A DNA stretch of 64,000 bases from Namhaeicola litoreus (GCF_042679565.1 NZ_JBHTMY010000004.1:62001-126000), one strand, 5' to 3'. Positions 1-10,363 are shown, numbered from the stretch's first letter. Numbers and translations are program-made. Notes: generated by a model from the sequence alone, not told the origin.

Positions 1-45
1 TAGATGTTCTGTTTTTAAATATTTTCATTTTAATTTCTTTTTTGA

Positions 46-3000
46 TTAGAATTTCAAATTCACGTTAAAACCAATGGATCTTGTACTTGGAATTTGACCT
101 GATTCCATTCCTTGAATGTTACCACTACCCAGAGCAGCATCAGGATCAATATTAGGTACATTGCTGTGGATCAACCATAAGTTTCTTCCAATGACAGAGA
201 AAGAAACATCGCTGATTTTTGCATTTTCAAGCAATTTTCTATCTAATCTATATGTAATGGATGCTTCTCTTAATTTAACAAAACTAGCATCATAGACAAA
301 GGCCTCATCTCTGTTTGCTAAATGGCCATACCATTGTTGCGCATCTGTGTATCCGTCAATAGGATTGCCATTAGGATCAACTCCAACGATATGCACACCA
401 CCTCCTTCAGAAACTGGATCTCTTTTTGGATTTCCTTTATCGTTTAAACCGGCAGTTTCTTTGATTAAACCTGAGTTGGTACCCCATCTCTGAGACATAG
501 AATAAATATCACCACCTTGTGAAAAGTCAACCAAAGCATTGATAGAGAAATTTCCAAAAGTAAATGAGTTGATCACACCTCCTGTATAATCAGGCATGGT
601 AGAACCAATCGTTTTACTGGAAGTTCTCACTGTTTCAATATTTCCGTTCGCTAGTTGCTGAAATATCTGAGTTCCATTCTCGTCATAAGTAAAACCACTA
701 CCGGCCATCAAACCATAAGTTTCACCTACTCTGGCATTGATAGAACGTCCGTAAGAAGTAATTTGATAATTATCAACGCCTTCAACTAATTCTACAACCT
801 CGTTCTTATTGGTTGCCCAGTTAAAACCGATGTTCCAGTTAAAGTTATCTGTTCTTATTGGTGTTACACTTGCCGCTAATTCCCAACCTTCATTCGTCAT
901 TTCACCTGCATTTACCCAAACCGAAGTAAAACCACTTGTACCCGATACACTGATAGGTAAAATAAGGTCTGTAGAAACTTTGTTGTAATAGGTCAGATCA
1001 AAAGACAATCTGTTCTGAAAGAATGCAGTCTCCAAACCAATTTCCCAAGATTCAATATTCTCAGGTTTTAATAATGGGTTATTAGAGTTATTTGGCACAG
1101 AGAAAGTTGGATCTCCACCTACAGGAGTGCCAGAATCATATGTATTGTATAACTGATATGGTCCGGTATCATTACCGATTTTTGCCCAACCCGCTCTCAC
1201 TTTACCAAAAGAAAATATGTCATTTGGTAACAATTCACTAAACACAAAAGATCCACTCACAGCTGGGTAGAAATAAGAATTTTCTCCATCTGGAAGTGTT
1301 GATGACCAGTCATTTCTAGCAGACCAATCCAAATAAAGCATACCCTTGTAACCGAAAGAACCAAAAGCTGTTAAAGAGTTGATGATTTTCTTTTCTTTAT
1401 AATCAGTTATATTTGGACGATCTAAAGAGGCATTCAGGTTGTAAAAATCCGGCACAGTAAATCCACCAACAGTTTCACCACCATTATTTTTGTATTTGTT
1501 CGTTCTGTTATTCGCTTGGAAATTTACAGTTACGTCAAAATCATTGAAGCTGTTGTTATAAGTAGTCAAAAATTCGAAGTTATCTTCACGACCTTGTCTC
1601 ACATATTCTGAATAATACTCAGTTGCTAAAGAACCTGAAGCGGTTCTGTCTTCAGCAGTAAAGGTGTAAAAATCTGTTCTACCAATCACAGACATTGTTA
1701 AATGATCTGTCAAATTGTATGTCAAATTCACGTTACCATAAACCCTGTCTCTCACATCTTCTGTAAATGATTCGTTTACAATCCAGTATGGGTTATCCCA
1801 GTAGTTTGGTCTTGTATCCGTAGGGCTTCTGATGTTCCAGCTTTGCGCCACACCTGTTGGTGATTTGTATTTTCTCTGCAAACGATTCATGTCTACCTGG
1901 CGTTGGAACCATTGGTTAAAAGATACCGCTACGTTTTTACCGTTGCTAAAGTCATAACCAACAGTAGGTCTACCTTTAATTTTAGTGTAGATATAATTGA
2001 TACTGGCAGAGGTAGTAAATTTATCATTGATTTTATGCGTTCCGTTCAATGAAATTGAGTTTACTTTTCTGCTAGAATTAGGCATAATGCCGTCTTCATC
2101 AGTGCGGCCCATAGACAATCTGTATTGTGTGCCTTCTGTACCACCTGAAATGGCAGCATTGTAATTTTGCGTAATTCCCGTTTCGTAAAAATCTCTTACG
2201 TTATCTGGGTTTGCTGTCCATGGTCTCAACTCTCCAAAAGAAGGGTCTCCAGGTAACCAGCTATCCCAATGTCTTACCAAAGTACCATCTAATTTAGGTC
2301 CCCAGCTTTCATCAGCACCGTAATTTGGAATTTTTTGTCCTTGAAAAGCAGCCCATTCTGCAGGATGACGAGAAGGGTCAAAATCAAAAGTTGAAAAGGT
2401 TTGAGAATAACCTCCACCGTATTCATTTTGATACTCAGGCAAAACATAAACGTTATCAAAAGTTAAACTTGTGTTCAACTCAACAGTTGTTCTGTTCGCT
2501 TTTCCTTTTTTGGTCGTGATCATGATCACACCATTGGCACCTCTTGAACCGTACAAAGCGGAAGCTGCAGGTCCTTTTAACACGTTGATAGACTCAATGT
2601 CGTCTTGATTAATATCAGCAGAAAGATCCCCATAATCTATACCACCTTGACTTCTTTGCGTTGAAACCGAGTTAAAGTTTGAATTTTGAATTGGAGTACC
2701 ATCGATCACATAAAGCGGACGGTTGTCACCAGAAATTGAGTTTACCCCACGGATCAGAACTCTGGTCGATCCACCAATGGTTCCATTGGCACCTTTAACC
2801 TGAATACCGGCAATTCTACCTGCTAAAGCGTTGTTCACGTTGTTTGCAGGGTTTTTTGCTAGTTCGTCTGTTTTTACTTCTTGTGTAGCGTAACCTAAAG
2901 ATTTTTTCTCTCTGGTTAAACCGAAGGCCGTTACAACCACCTCATCAAGTGTGTTTTGCCCCGATACCATGGCTACGTTAATCACATTTTCCAACCCTAC

Positions 3001-3249
3001 AGTGCGGGTTTCTGAAGTCATACCGATAAAACTAAACCGAAGCACATCCCCTTGCTTGACAGAAATAGAATAATTCCCATCAAAATCAGTTTCTGTACCC
3101 ATTGTAGTTCCATCTACAATAACACTTACTCCCGGTAAAGGTCCCGATTCATCGGAGACATTTCCGGAAACTGTTTTCTCTTGTGCATAAGAAATATGCA
3201 CTAATAACGCAAAAATTAGCGTTAAGATTCCATTAAACCTTGTTTTCAT
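46..3249 (-). CDS. SusC/RagA-type TonB-dependent outer-membrane receptor
   Basis: This 1067-residue protein should be an outer-membrane beta-barrel that imports a glycan or other large nutrient with TonB energy, normally capped by a SusD lipoprotein. A signal peptide (about residues 1-22, ending SYAQ) precedes a carboxypeptidase-regulatory-like domain (about 27-105, with the GPLPGVSV and DFDGNY motifs). The conserved LDEVVVTAFG segment leads into the plug domain, and the chain ends in Phe (NLKF), as expected for Bam-inserted barrels. No SusD gene is visible; a partner would lie downstream, outside the left edge. The substrate cannot be read from sequence, because no glycoside hydrolase is nearby. 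Family assignment is firm. Confidence 0.95.
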   Translation of the reverse strand: MKTRFNGILTLIFALLVHISYAQEKTVSGNVSDESGPLPGVSVIVDGTTMGTETDFDGNYSISVKQGDVLRFSFIGMTSETRTVGLENVINVAMVSGQNTLDEVVVTAFGLTREKKSLGYATQEVKTDELAKNPANNVNNALAGRIAGIQVKGANGTIGGSTRVLIRGVNSISGDNRPLYVIDGTPIQNSNFNSVSTQRSQGGIDYGDLSADINQDDIESINVLKGPAASALYGSRGANGVIMITTKKGKANRTTVELNTSLTFDNVYVLPEYQNEYGGGYSQTFSTFDFDPSRHPAEWAAFQGQKIPNYGADESWGPKLDGTLVRHWDSWLPGDPSFGELRPWTANPDNVRDFYETGITQNYNAAISGGTEGTQYRLSMGRTDEDGIMPNSSRKVNSISLNGTHKINDKFTTSASINYIYTKIKGRPTVGYDFSNGKNVAVSFNQWFQRQVDMNRLQRKYKSPTGVAQSWNIRSPTDTRPNYWDNPYWIVNESFTEDVRDRVYGNVNLTYNLTDHLTMSVIGRTDFYTFTAEDRTASGSLATEYYSEYVRQGREDNFEFLTTYNNSFNDFDVTVNFQANNRTNKYKNNGGETVGGFTVPDFYNLNASLDRPNITDYKEKKIINSLTAFGSFGYKGMLYLDWSARNDWSSTLPDGENSYFYPAVSGSFVFSELLPNDIFSFGKVRAGWAKIGNDTGPYQLYNTYDSGTPVGGDPTFSVPNNSNNPLLKPENIESWEIGLETAFFQNRLSFDLTYYNKVSTDLILPISVSGTSGFTSVWVNAGEMTNEGWELAASVTPIRTDNFNWNIGFNWATNKNEVVELVEGVDNYQITSYGRSINARVGETYGLMAGSGFTYDENGTQIFQQLANGNIETVRTSSKTIGSTMPDYTGGVINSFTFGNFSINALVDFSQGGDIYSMSQRWGTNSGLIKETAGLNDKGNPKRDPVSEGGGVHIVGVDPNGNPIDGYTDAQQWYGHLANRDEAFVYDASFVKLREASITYRLDRKLLENAKISDVSFSVIGRNLWLIHSNVPNIDPDAALGSGNIQGMESGQIPSTRSIGFNVNLKF
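3205..3224 (-). other. Hairpin within the signal-peptide coding region of the first SusC gene
   Basis: The inverted repeat TAACGC-8 nt-GCGTTA spans codons about 9-15 of the receptor gene. Longer versions occur at the same place in the other two SusC genes of the window. This copy is the weakest (6 bp stem). Confidence 0.4.
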
Positions 3250-3283
3250 TATTTAACATTTAAATTAGAAAATTTATAAGTGC

Positions 3284-3314
3284 CAAATATGTGAAATTTA
3301 TGTTAACTAAGCAA
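3284..3314 (-). promoter_or_regulatory. Putative Bacteroidota-type promoter of the first SusC gene
   Basis: Read on the minus strand, a -33 TTG (3312-3314) is followed after 20 bp by CATATTTG (3284-3291), which matches five of six fixed bases of TAnnTTTG and continues GCAC. It ends 35 bp before the ATG. The same arrangement precedes the other two SusC genes. Confidence 0.5.
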
Positions 3315-3536
3315 TTTTTAAAGAAATAATACGCAAATTAATGCACTATATAATAAATACTAAAAAAAAATAGGTATTCTTTAAAATAAGTGCTAATAAT
3401 ATATATTTAATACAATGGATAGCTATTTATGGTTATAAATGATATAATGTTTACAAAGTAAAATACCTAGTATATATCTATTTATGCCTGTTTTTGTGCG
3501 TAAAAGTGCAAGAAGTATAAAAAAAAAGTTAAATAA

Positions 3537-4283
3537 TTAGGCCAGTAATGCTCTTTGCCTGACAATTTCGTAGAGCGCAGCTCCACATGCTACAGAGACA
3601 TTGAGCGATTCTATTTTTCCCAACAAGGGAAGTTTTCCTTTGGCATCTACAATTTTTAAAATGCCATTTGAAATACCTTTTTCCTCAGAACCCATAATTA
3701 ATACGGTAGGTTCTTCAAAGGTCAATGTGTAAAACGATGTATCTGTTTTTTCGGTAACAGCAATTACTTTAAAACCAGATTGCTGAAAGGCATAAATGGC
3801 ATCTAAAGAATGATCTACCCGACATAAAGGAAGGTTAAACGCCGCTCCTGCGGAAGTTTTTACTGTGTCGGCATTAATAGGTGCATTTCCTTGTTTAGGA
3901 AAAATGACAGCATCCACTCCTGTGCATTCGGCTGTCCTTAAAATGGCGCCAAAATTACGTACATCCGTTATTTGATCGAGCAATAGTACAAGAGGGGTAC
4001 TTTCTTTCTTGAGCAGATTTTCGATTAGACTATCCAGATTTACCGTTTTAACCACGGAAATTTTGGCCACTGCCCCTTGATGGTTTTGATTTTTTGCGAG
4101 TTTGTTGAGTTTCTCAATAGGTACATAGCTTTTTGTGATCTTATTTTCTGCAATACTCTGTTTTAATTGTGTCGCTAAATCACCTTTTAGATCTTGTAAA
4201 AGATATAATTTTTCTATCTCTTTTCCCGCTTTAATGGCTTCTAAAATCGCTCTGATGCCAAATATTGTAGTGCTTTCTTCCAT
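3537..4283 (-). CDS. rlmB: TrmH/SpoU-family RNA 2'-O-methyltransferase, RlmB-like
   Basis: This is a SAM-dependent methyltransferase, probably forming the 2'-O-methylguanosine of 23S rRNA made by RlmB. The N-terminal substrate-binding domain opens with IFGIRAILEAI. The SpoU knot motifs follow: NFGAILRTAE, GSEEKGIS and LNVSVACGAALYE. The reading frame is open to 4328, but the preferred start is the ATG at 4281-4283, because the protein then begins MEESTTIFG as relatives do and the extra 15 residues overlap the upstream terminator hairpin. The length is 248 residues, normal for the family. The exact rRNA target is inferred from family membership. Confidence 0.88.
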   Translation of the reverse strand: MEESTTIFGIRAILEAIKAGKEIEKLYLLQDLKGDLATQLKQSIAENKITKSYVPIEKLNKLAKNQNHQGAVAKISVVKTVNLDSLIENLLKKESTPLVLLLDQITDVRNFGAILRTAECTGVDAVIFPKQGNAPINADTVKTSAGAAFNLPLCRVDHSLDAIYAFQQSGFKVIAVTEKTDTSFYTLTFEEPTVLIMGSEEKGISNGILKIVDAKGKLPLLGKIESLNVSVACGAALYEIVRQRALLA

Positions 4284-4312
4284 AAGGCAAAGGTAAGAGT
4301 TTAGACCATAAA

Positions 4313-4345
4313 AAAAACAGCCCAACATATTGTTGGACTGTTTTT
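4313..4345 (-). terminator. Rho-independent terminator of the SusC-SusD-lipoprotein operon
   Basis: Arms 4313-4327 and 4331-4345 form a 15-bp stem with a 3-nt loop. On the minus strand the single mismatch becomes a G-U pair, and the 3' arm runs into a run of T. It lies 20 bp past the stop of the lipoprotein gene and just before the rlmB start. Confidence 0.85.
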
Positions 4346-4365
4346 AGTTTTATTTTTTGAACTAC

Positions 4366-5073
4366 TTATTTACTTACAGTAAAAGTAGTGCTTTCTATAG
4401 TTTCGAATCCGCCACCTTCAACAATCACATTACCATTATTGGTTAACCTGTAATATCCAGGAGCGTTAATACCATCACCATAGGCATCATACATCACAAA
4501 AGTATAGGTTCCATTTTCCAAGCAAAAGGCCTTAGTAAAGGATTCTGCTCCTGCATAATCTGAACCTGCATCAATTTCGACGTCATTTGCATCGAATAAA
4601 GCCCAAGATGACTCTTCAGGATATTCATCAAAAACGATGGCTAAAATTACTTCGTTATTAGGGCAAACTTGTTTTACATTTAGAACCAAACGTTGTCCTA
4701 AAAATACGCCATCTTGAGGCACTAGTTCTAAAATTAGAGTTTTACCATTTTCTCCAATGTTGATATCAGAAATAGTCACGTCAAAAGATCCTTCATTACT
4801 ACCTCCGGGTACTGAAACTGAAGAAGGTACCGTGTAAGATGCAGGATCTGCCGTTGAAGAAGGAGAAACTTGAATGTCAAAAGTTCTGGTTGAACCCATT
4901 ATTTTGGTTGTGTAAACTTTGAATGTATTGGTATTTGTTCCATCCAAATCAACACCAAAAGTGGTGGTTTTGTCAGCAAAGGTGACGTAATTAAGTGTTT
5001 CGTCATCATCACTACAACTGCTAAAAGCAATCAATGAAATTGCTAAAAGTATTAATATGTTGAGTTTTTTCAT
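4366..5073 (-). CDS. Secreted lipoprotein of unknown function, third gene of a SusCD operon
   Basis: This 235-residue protein has a lipoprotein signal peptide (hydrophobic core, then LIAFSSC with Cys20 as the likely acylation site, followed by Ser-Asp-Asp-Asp). The rest looks all-beta. Residues about 30-135 resemble an immunoglobulin-like domain, and the C-terminal 90 residues carry YPEESSWALFD and a YGDGI loop seen in surface proteins of flavobacteria. It lies 100 bp downstream of the susD gene and ahead of a terminator, so it is probably the last gene of that operon. In SusCD loci such proteins often bind the substrate at the cell surface; that role is inferred here. No enzymatic motif was found. 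Confidence 0.75.
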   Translation of the reverse strand: MKKLNILILLAISLIAFSSCSDDDETLNYVTFADKTTTFGVDLDGTNTNTFKVYTTKIMGSTRTFDIQVSPSSTADPASYTVPSSVSVPGGSNEGSFDVTISDINIGENGKTLILELVPQDGVFLGQRLVLNVKQVCPNNEVILAIVFDEYPEESSWALFDANDVEIDAGSDYAGAESFTKAFCLENGTYTFVMYDAYGDGINAPGYYRLTNNGNVIVEGGGFETIESTTFTVSK

Positions 5074-5173
5074 TTTTACTAATTATTTAAATTGATATGT
5101 AAATCTTATCGATATAATAGCAAATTTGAGAACCGAGGTAGTAATGTGATACTATCCTCGGTTTTTATTTTGC

Positions 5174-6643
5174 TTAATCTATAAATGGATTGTTTTGAAT
5201 TTCTAATTGTGGAATTTCAAAAGTCATTCTGTCATCGTCATAAGAAATAGACTCACCAATGTTAGAGTAGTGGTTAGGACCTCTTTTGGTTGTAGCCTTA
5301 AATCTCTTCATGGCCAAATAACTCTTTCCTTCACCCCATAGTTCAACTCTTGTTTGGAAATAAATCTCATTTAACAAGGCTTGTCCAGAAAGGCCGTCTA
5401 CGTATGAAACGTCATCAAGTCTCTTTTCCAGTAACATTTTTAACGCAGTTTTTGCAGATCCCTCATCACCACTTCTTGCGGCAGTTTCTGCATGTAATAA
5501 ATACATTTCAGCAACGCGCATGTAAACATAATCTGTTTCAATATTTCTCTGACCTCCAATTACTCTATCTAAGTCATAGAATTTATTGATTGGTTGTAAA
5601 TTACGACCAGAAGCAGGGTTATTTAAAAACTGTCCTTTTCTTACGTCATTCGCTGGAATGGCTGCATATAGATCTGCATCAATTGCTTTGTAATCTCCTG
5701 CCCAAGCATAGCTATAAGTATAGACATCCATTTGACCCCACCAAGAGATCAAATCAAGGCCATTGTCAAGAACAACGTCGTGACCCCACATCCAACCTGG
5801 TGTGTTAACATCAGTAAATCCTCCTAAAACTTCTTCTGCACTCATTAAAGTGTACCCACCATTTTCGATAATATCTTTCGTCAAATCAGCAGCTTTACCA
5901 TTTTCACCTGTAACCGCGTAGGTATAAGCTAAAAAGGCTTGTGCTACAGATTTATTTATTTGATTCTTTTGTGTTCTAGAAAAAGTTTCTAATAAACTAA
6001 TGGCATCAGTCAAATCTTTTTCGATCAAAGCATAAACCTCACCAGCTGTACTTTTAGGCTGATTTGGATCACTAGGATTTGTATAGATGGGTAAAATGGC
6101 TTCACTTGGGTCATAAGCTTCTTGAAAGTATTGAGTTAAATAGAAATACCCATAAGCTCTAAGCGCTTTTGCCTGGCCTAAGATGTGTTTATTTTCTTCC
6201 AATTCAGGCACCACATCATTTCCTCCACCTGCGTCAATAACCAAGTTGGCAGAACGGATAATTCTATAGTAATATCTCCAAACCTGATAATTGTCTTGGA
6301 AAGTAAAGTCAGTAGTCGTTTGGAATTGGGTTATTGTTCTGTACCATCCATAGGTACTTACAGAAAGTGCCATGTCTCCACACAACATATCTCCATAAAT
6401 ATCATAACCTTTTTGACCAAAATCGTCATGACCTGTGGTACCTCCCGTTCCTGCTTCAAACATTAAAGTGTAAATACCGTTCAAACTTCCAGCTAAAAGT
6501 TCCGGGTTATTTTCTGAAGCAGCTGCTAACTGCTCTGCAGATAAAAACTCTGTTGGGTAAACTTCTAAGAAGTCTTCGCTACAGCTCCATCCTAAGCCTC
6601 CTAGGAAAAGAAGTGTTAGGATATAATTAAATATTTTTTTCAT
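5174..6643 (-). CDS. SusD/RagB-family nutrient-binding lipoprotein
   Basis: This 489-residue outer-membrane lipoprotein should form the lid of the SusC transporter encoded immediately upstream. It has a lipoprotein signal peptide (GLGWSC, Cys21) followed by SEDFLEVYPTEF, the usual N-terminal signature. TPR-like helices include LGQAKALRAYGYFYLTQYF, and the C-terminal half contains VAEMYLLHAETAARSGD, a typical SusD block. The gene starts 18 bp after the SusC gene, so the two are surely co-transcribed. The family is certain, the ligand unknown. Confidence 0.94.
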   Translation of the reverse strand: MKKIFNYILTLLFLGGLGWSCSEDFLEVYPTEFLSAEQLAAASENNPELLAGSLNGIYTLMFEAGTGGTTGHDDFGQKGYDIYGDMLCGDMALSVSTYGWYRTITQFQTTTDFTFQDNYQVWRYYYRIIRSANLVIDAGGGNDVVPELEENKHILGQAKALRAYGYFYLTQYFQEAYDPSEAILPIYTNPSDPNQPKSTAGEVYALIEKDLTDAISLLETFSRTQKNQINKSVAQAFLAYTYAVTGENGKAADLTKDIIENGGYTLMSAEEVLGGFTDVNTPGWMWGHDVVLDNGLDLISWWGQMDVYTYSYAWAGDYKAIDADLYAAIPANDVRKGQFLNNPASGRNLQPINKFYDLDRVIGGQRNIETDYVYMRVAEMYLLHAETAARSGDEGSAKTALKMLLEKRLDDVSYVDGLSGQALLNEIYFQTRVELWGEGKSYLAMKRFKATTKRGPNHYSNIGESISYDDDRMTFEIPQLEIQNNPFID

Positions 6644-6661
6644 GATCTATAATTTTTCTAA

Positions 6662-9600
6662 TTAAAATTTAACTCTCAAACCTAAACTGAAGTTTGTCAA
6701 AGGTGCATAGGCATAACGCTCTGAAGCACCTGATTCTCTTTGTGTTGGGTTAAAACCAGCTCTCTCAGACATTAAGAATAAGTTATCTCCAGAAACCCAA
6801 ATGTTCACATTATCAACTCCACTCTTTGGAAAATCTCTTTCAGTTAAAGTAAATCCTACCCTAAAGTTGTTAAAAGCGAGATAATCTGTTTTTGTCAAGA
6901 AACGTGTAGACGTAGAAACATAATTGGTAGAAGTACCGTTGTCTAGTCTTGGGATATTTGTAATATCACCTGGTTCTTGCCATCTATTTCTCATATCAGT
7001 ATGCCAGTTGTTATTACCAATTTGGTCATTATCCATTAAATCTTGGTAGTTGCCATCAAAACCGTAACCCCCTAAGCTATAAATAAATTGAGTACTGATA
7101 TCAAATCTTTTGATTTGTGCATTTAATCTAAAACCACCACTTACGGTTGGAATCGCAGATTTGTTCACATATTTCTGAGTTGCTGCAGAATAAGTTTTCG
7201 TTGTTGTTTTGCTAATTTCTGCATCTGGATTTGCATCTTGGAAGTCTAACATGGACAGAATTCCTTCTCCTGCATCTACTACCCCATTGCCATTTTCATC
7301 ATTGAAATACTGGTACCACATAGCAGCTCCATCAGCAGGATCAACGCCCGCCCATTCTCTGATATAGAAATCATACAAAGAGTGACCTTTAGATCTACCA
7401 AAAGTTCCGGCAATATCAATTAGTTTTTCTTCTCCTGTTGCAGGGTCAATTGGCATTCTGGTCAATTCGTTTTGCAAGAACGCACCATTTACTGCGACAT
7501 TGAATTTATAGTCTTGTTGATTGATAATTCTAAAATTCAAGTCAAATTCAAGACCACTGTTTCTGAGAGCTCCATCATTTACGGTTAATAATGCATAACC
7601 TACAGAAGGCCCTACTCGTCTGTCGAATAGCAAATCGTCAGTATCTTTGATATAATAATCGATTGCTCCGTCTAAGAAATTCCACAATGTAAATTCAACT
7701 CCCGTTTGGAACATGGTTGAAGTTTCCCAGGTTAAATCTGCGTTACCAATTACTTGCTCAGTCGTTGCATATGAATCACCCAAAAGTGTTGTTTGATATA
7801 GGTAGTATCCAGGGTAGAAACCAACACCGGCTTGCTCACCCACAGTACCATAACTACCTTTTACTTTTAAGTAGTTTAAGAAACCAGAATTGTTGGCAAA
7901 ATTTTCTTCTGTAACAATCCAGCTAGCACCTAAAGAATAGAATGTACCCCATTTGTCGTTAACAAACCTTGATGAACCATCTGTTCTTAATGAGGCTGAT
8001 AAGAAATATTTACTGTTGTAATCGTAATTTACTTGTCCAAAATAACTCTCTAAACTCCACTCATCTGTATACCCTAGTGGTGGAGAAGATACGATGATGA
8101 AGTTGGTCAAATCATCTAGATTTGGATCAGCAGCTTTTGCTTTTGAAATGTCGCTTCTTTTTCTTAACCAATTTGTTGCTTCATGCGCCGCCAAAGCTTC
8201 AAAATTGTGGTTGCCCCAATCGTTTTTGTATCGCAACAAGTTTAACAAGGTATAGGTTGTAAATTCTTCGTGACGCTTAAAGATAGATCCCAAAGTACCT
8301 TCTGCAGAACCGTAAAATGGGTTGTTCAAATTGTTAAAAATACTGCTGTAGTACTGTCCACCAAAACTATTTTCAAAAGATAAGTGATCGCTAAAGTTGA
8401 TGTTCAAAGCTACTTTACCGTCAACAGAATTTCTTTCTGTTCTACTTCTGTCATAATGAGCATCTGCAATTGAGTTGGTCAAAGCACCAAAACTTCTACC
8501 GATACCGTAATCATATTTATTACCACCAAAGATAGGTTCAGGTATAAAGTTTCCATTTGCATCTCTTTCGTATAATGGGAAAATCGGAGGAATGTTATCT
8601 GTAAACCAGAAAATACTACCTGAGTCTTCAGATTGACCGTTGTTGTTTGACTCTGTACGTGCAAAGCCCATATTAAAAATGGCATCTAACCAAGGTTTTA
8701 CTTCGCTGTTTACATTCAAACGAGCAGAAAGTCTGTCGAAGTTTGAGTTGATAATCGCACCTTGATCATCTAAGTATCCGATAGAGGCAAAGTAATTGCT
8801 TTTTTCAGTTCCACCACTTAAGTTTAAGTTTAACTCACTTCTAAAAGAAGTCTGAAAACCGTAATCTTCCCAGTTCTCAGGGTCGTATTTACGGGTAACA
8901 CCCGGATTGAACAAACCTGTATCAGGATTGATCAAGTCTGGACCGGCTTGATTCCACATATTGTATTTTGGGTCGATACCTCTACCGCCAAAAAGGTTAT
9001 CATTGGCGTATTGTGCAGGATCTGTAGCACCTGTTACAACACCTTGGTTGTACAAAGCATTCCATCCGATTTCCATGTATTCTTCAGGAGATTTGATACG
9101 AGAATGTCTCTCTAATAAAGGCATATTGACACCCGATTTTAAATCAACTTCAATCGTTGAAGTACCTGAACGACCTCTTTTTGTATTGATCAAGATTACC
9201 CCGTTCGCACCTCTAGCACCATAAATTGCGGTTGCAGTTGCATCTTTTAAAACTGTTGTAGACTCAATATCTTGAGGGTTGATGGTGTTTAAAGCTCCCG
9301 AAAAAGGAATTCCATCAATGACATATAATGGATCTCTGTTACCATTTACAGAACCAAAACCCCTAACCCTAACCGTTGGTACTGTACCAGGTTGTCCGGA
9401 AGTATTGATTACAGTAACCCCTGCAACCTCACCGGTTAAAGCCTGAGCTACGTTAGATACTGATTTCATTTCTAAAATTTCAGCATCCACTGTTTTAACA
9501 GAACCTGTAAAAGACTTTTTAGTTGAAGAACCATAACCTACGATCACAACTTCATCTAAAGTATTGGCTGAAGCAACCATACTTAAGTTAATTGTATTGT

Positions 9601-9859
9601 CTGCTCCAACGGTTCTTGTGACAGTTTCCATTCCCACAAAGCTGAATCTTAATACATCGCCCTGGTTTACTGAAATTGTATAGTTACCATCAAAATCTGT
9701 TTCGGTACCTCTGGTTGTACCGTCTATAAGAATACTAACTCCAGGTAAAGGACCGGTTTCATCCGATACATTTCCTGAAACAGTTTTCTGTTGTGCAAAA
9801 GAAATCTGCACCACTAACGCTAAAAGTAGCGTTAAAATTCCACTAAGCTTTGTTTTCAT
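6662..9859 (-). CDS. SusC/RagA-type TonB-dependent receptor, partner of the adjacent SusD
   Basis: This 1065-residue outer-membrane receptor has a signal peptide ending SFAQ. A regulatory-like domain (about 26-105) is followed by the segment LDEVVIVGYG, a plug domain (about 115-235) and a 22-strand barrel ending in GLRVKF. It is the first gene of a three-gene operon with a SusD and a lipoprotein gene. The first 100 residues are nearly the same as in the other two SusC proteins, while the plug and barrel are quite different, so the substrates probably differ. A putative promoter lies 37-68 bp upstream of the ATG. Confidence 0.95.
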   Translation of the reverse strand: MKTKLSGILTLLLALVVQISFAQQKTVSGNVSDETGPLPGVSILIDGTTRGTETDFDGNYTISVNQGDVLRFSFVGMETVTRTVGADNTINLSMVASANTLDEVVIVGYGSSTKKSFTGSVKTVDAEILEMKSVSNVAQALTGEVAGVTVINTSGQPGTVPTVRVRGFGSVNGNRDPLYVIDGIPFSGALNTINPQDIESTTVLKDATATAIYGARGANGVILINTKRGRSGTSTIEVDLKSGVNMPLLERHSRIKSPEEYMEIGWNALYNQGVVTGATDPAQYANDNLFGGRGIDPKYNMWNQAGPDLINPDTGLFNPGVTRKYDPENWEDYGFQTSFRSELNLNLSGGTEKSNYFASIGYLDDQGAIINSNFDRLSARLNVNSEVKPWLDAIFNMGFARTESNNNGQSEDSGSIFWFTDNIPPIFPLYERDANGNFIPEPIFGGNKYDYGIGRSFGALTNSIADAHYDRSRTERNSVDGKVALNINFSDHLSFENSFGGQYYSSIFNNLNNPFYGSAEGTLGSIFKRHEEFTTYTLLNLLRYKNDWGNHNFEALAAHEATNWLRKRSDISKAKAADPNLDDLTNFIIVSSPPLGYTDEWSLESYFGQVNYDYNSKYFLSASLRTDGSSRFVNDKWGTFYSLGASWIVTEENFANNSGFLNYLKVKGSYGTVGEQAGVGFYPGYYLYQTTLLGDSYATTEQVIGNADLTWETSTMFQTGVEFTLWNFLDGAIDYYIKDTDDLLFDRRVGPSVGYALLTVNDGALRNSGLEFDLNFRIINQQDYKFNVAVNGAFLQNELTRMPIDPATGEEKLIDIAGTFGRSKGHSLYDFYIREWAGVDPADGAAMWYQYFNDENGNGVVDAGEGILSMLDFQDANPDAEISKTTTKTYSAATQKYVNKSAIPTVSGGFRLNAQIKRFDISTQFIYSLGGYGFDGNYQDLMDNDQIGNNNWHTDMRNRWQEPGDITNIPRLDNGTSTNYVSTSTRFLTKTDYLAFNNFRVGFTLTERDFPKSGVDNVNIWVSGDNLFLMSERAGFNPTQRESGASERYAYAPLTNFSLGLRVKF
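9815..9834 (-). other. Perfect 8-bp hairpin within the signal-peptide coding region of the second SusC gene
   Basis: TAACGCTA-4 nt-TAGCGTTA spans codons about 9-15. It uses ACG and GCG codons, which stand out in this AT-rich gene. It is the best of three equivalent hairpins in the three SusC genes. Confidence 0.5.
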
Positions 9860-9895
9860 TCTATGATGATTTAATTAATATGAATTATTTGTGTC

Positions 9896-9927
9896 CAAAA
9901 ATCTGAAAAAAAGTATAAACAGGCAAG
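9896..9927 (-). promoter_or_regulatory. Putative Bacteroidota-type promoter of the SusC-SusD-lipoprotein operon
   Basis: On the minus strand, TTG (9925-9927) is followed after 21 bp by GATTTTTG (9896-9903), five of six fixed bases of TAnnTTTG, continuing GACAC. It ends 37 bp before the ATG. Confidence 0.5.
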
Positions 9928-10349
9928 ATTATTAACAAAAAAACTGTTAATCATGTTAAAGAAATGTGAACATAATTAAGTGATGCAGCATATATGAAAT
10001 GGTTGCTTAATAATGGCAAAAATTATTTTATGACAAAGAAAATAAATACAGCGCCTAAATCTTAAAATAATGTTAACGAATGTTACAGAAAAGCATGGGT
10101 TTTTAACTGTTTTTGAGGGGTGGAAATGTTGATATGACGCTTTACTCATAAAAACTTTTTATTTACGGCTTACGCCTATAAGTCAAGTAACAATTGAATC
10201 TTTGCGTTTCTGTATAAGACTTGCCCATTTTAAATTGCCTAAATGCTTATCCATTTTTTACGCGAGAATCATATTGGTTTGAAGTGTTAATTTTAATAGC
10301 TAAATTAAAAAAATGAGGCGTTTTACGATGAATTTTGAGTGGTGGTAAA

Positions 10350-10363
10350 GTAACTTAAGTTAC
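10350..10363. repeat. 14-bp perfect palindrome
   Basis: GTAACTTAAGTTAC is its own reverse complement and lies in the gene-free region. It could be an operator-like site, but a palindrome of this length alone is weak evidence. Confidence 0.3.
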
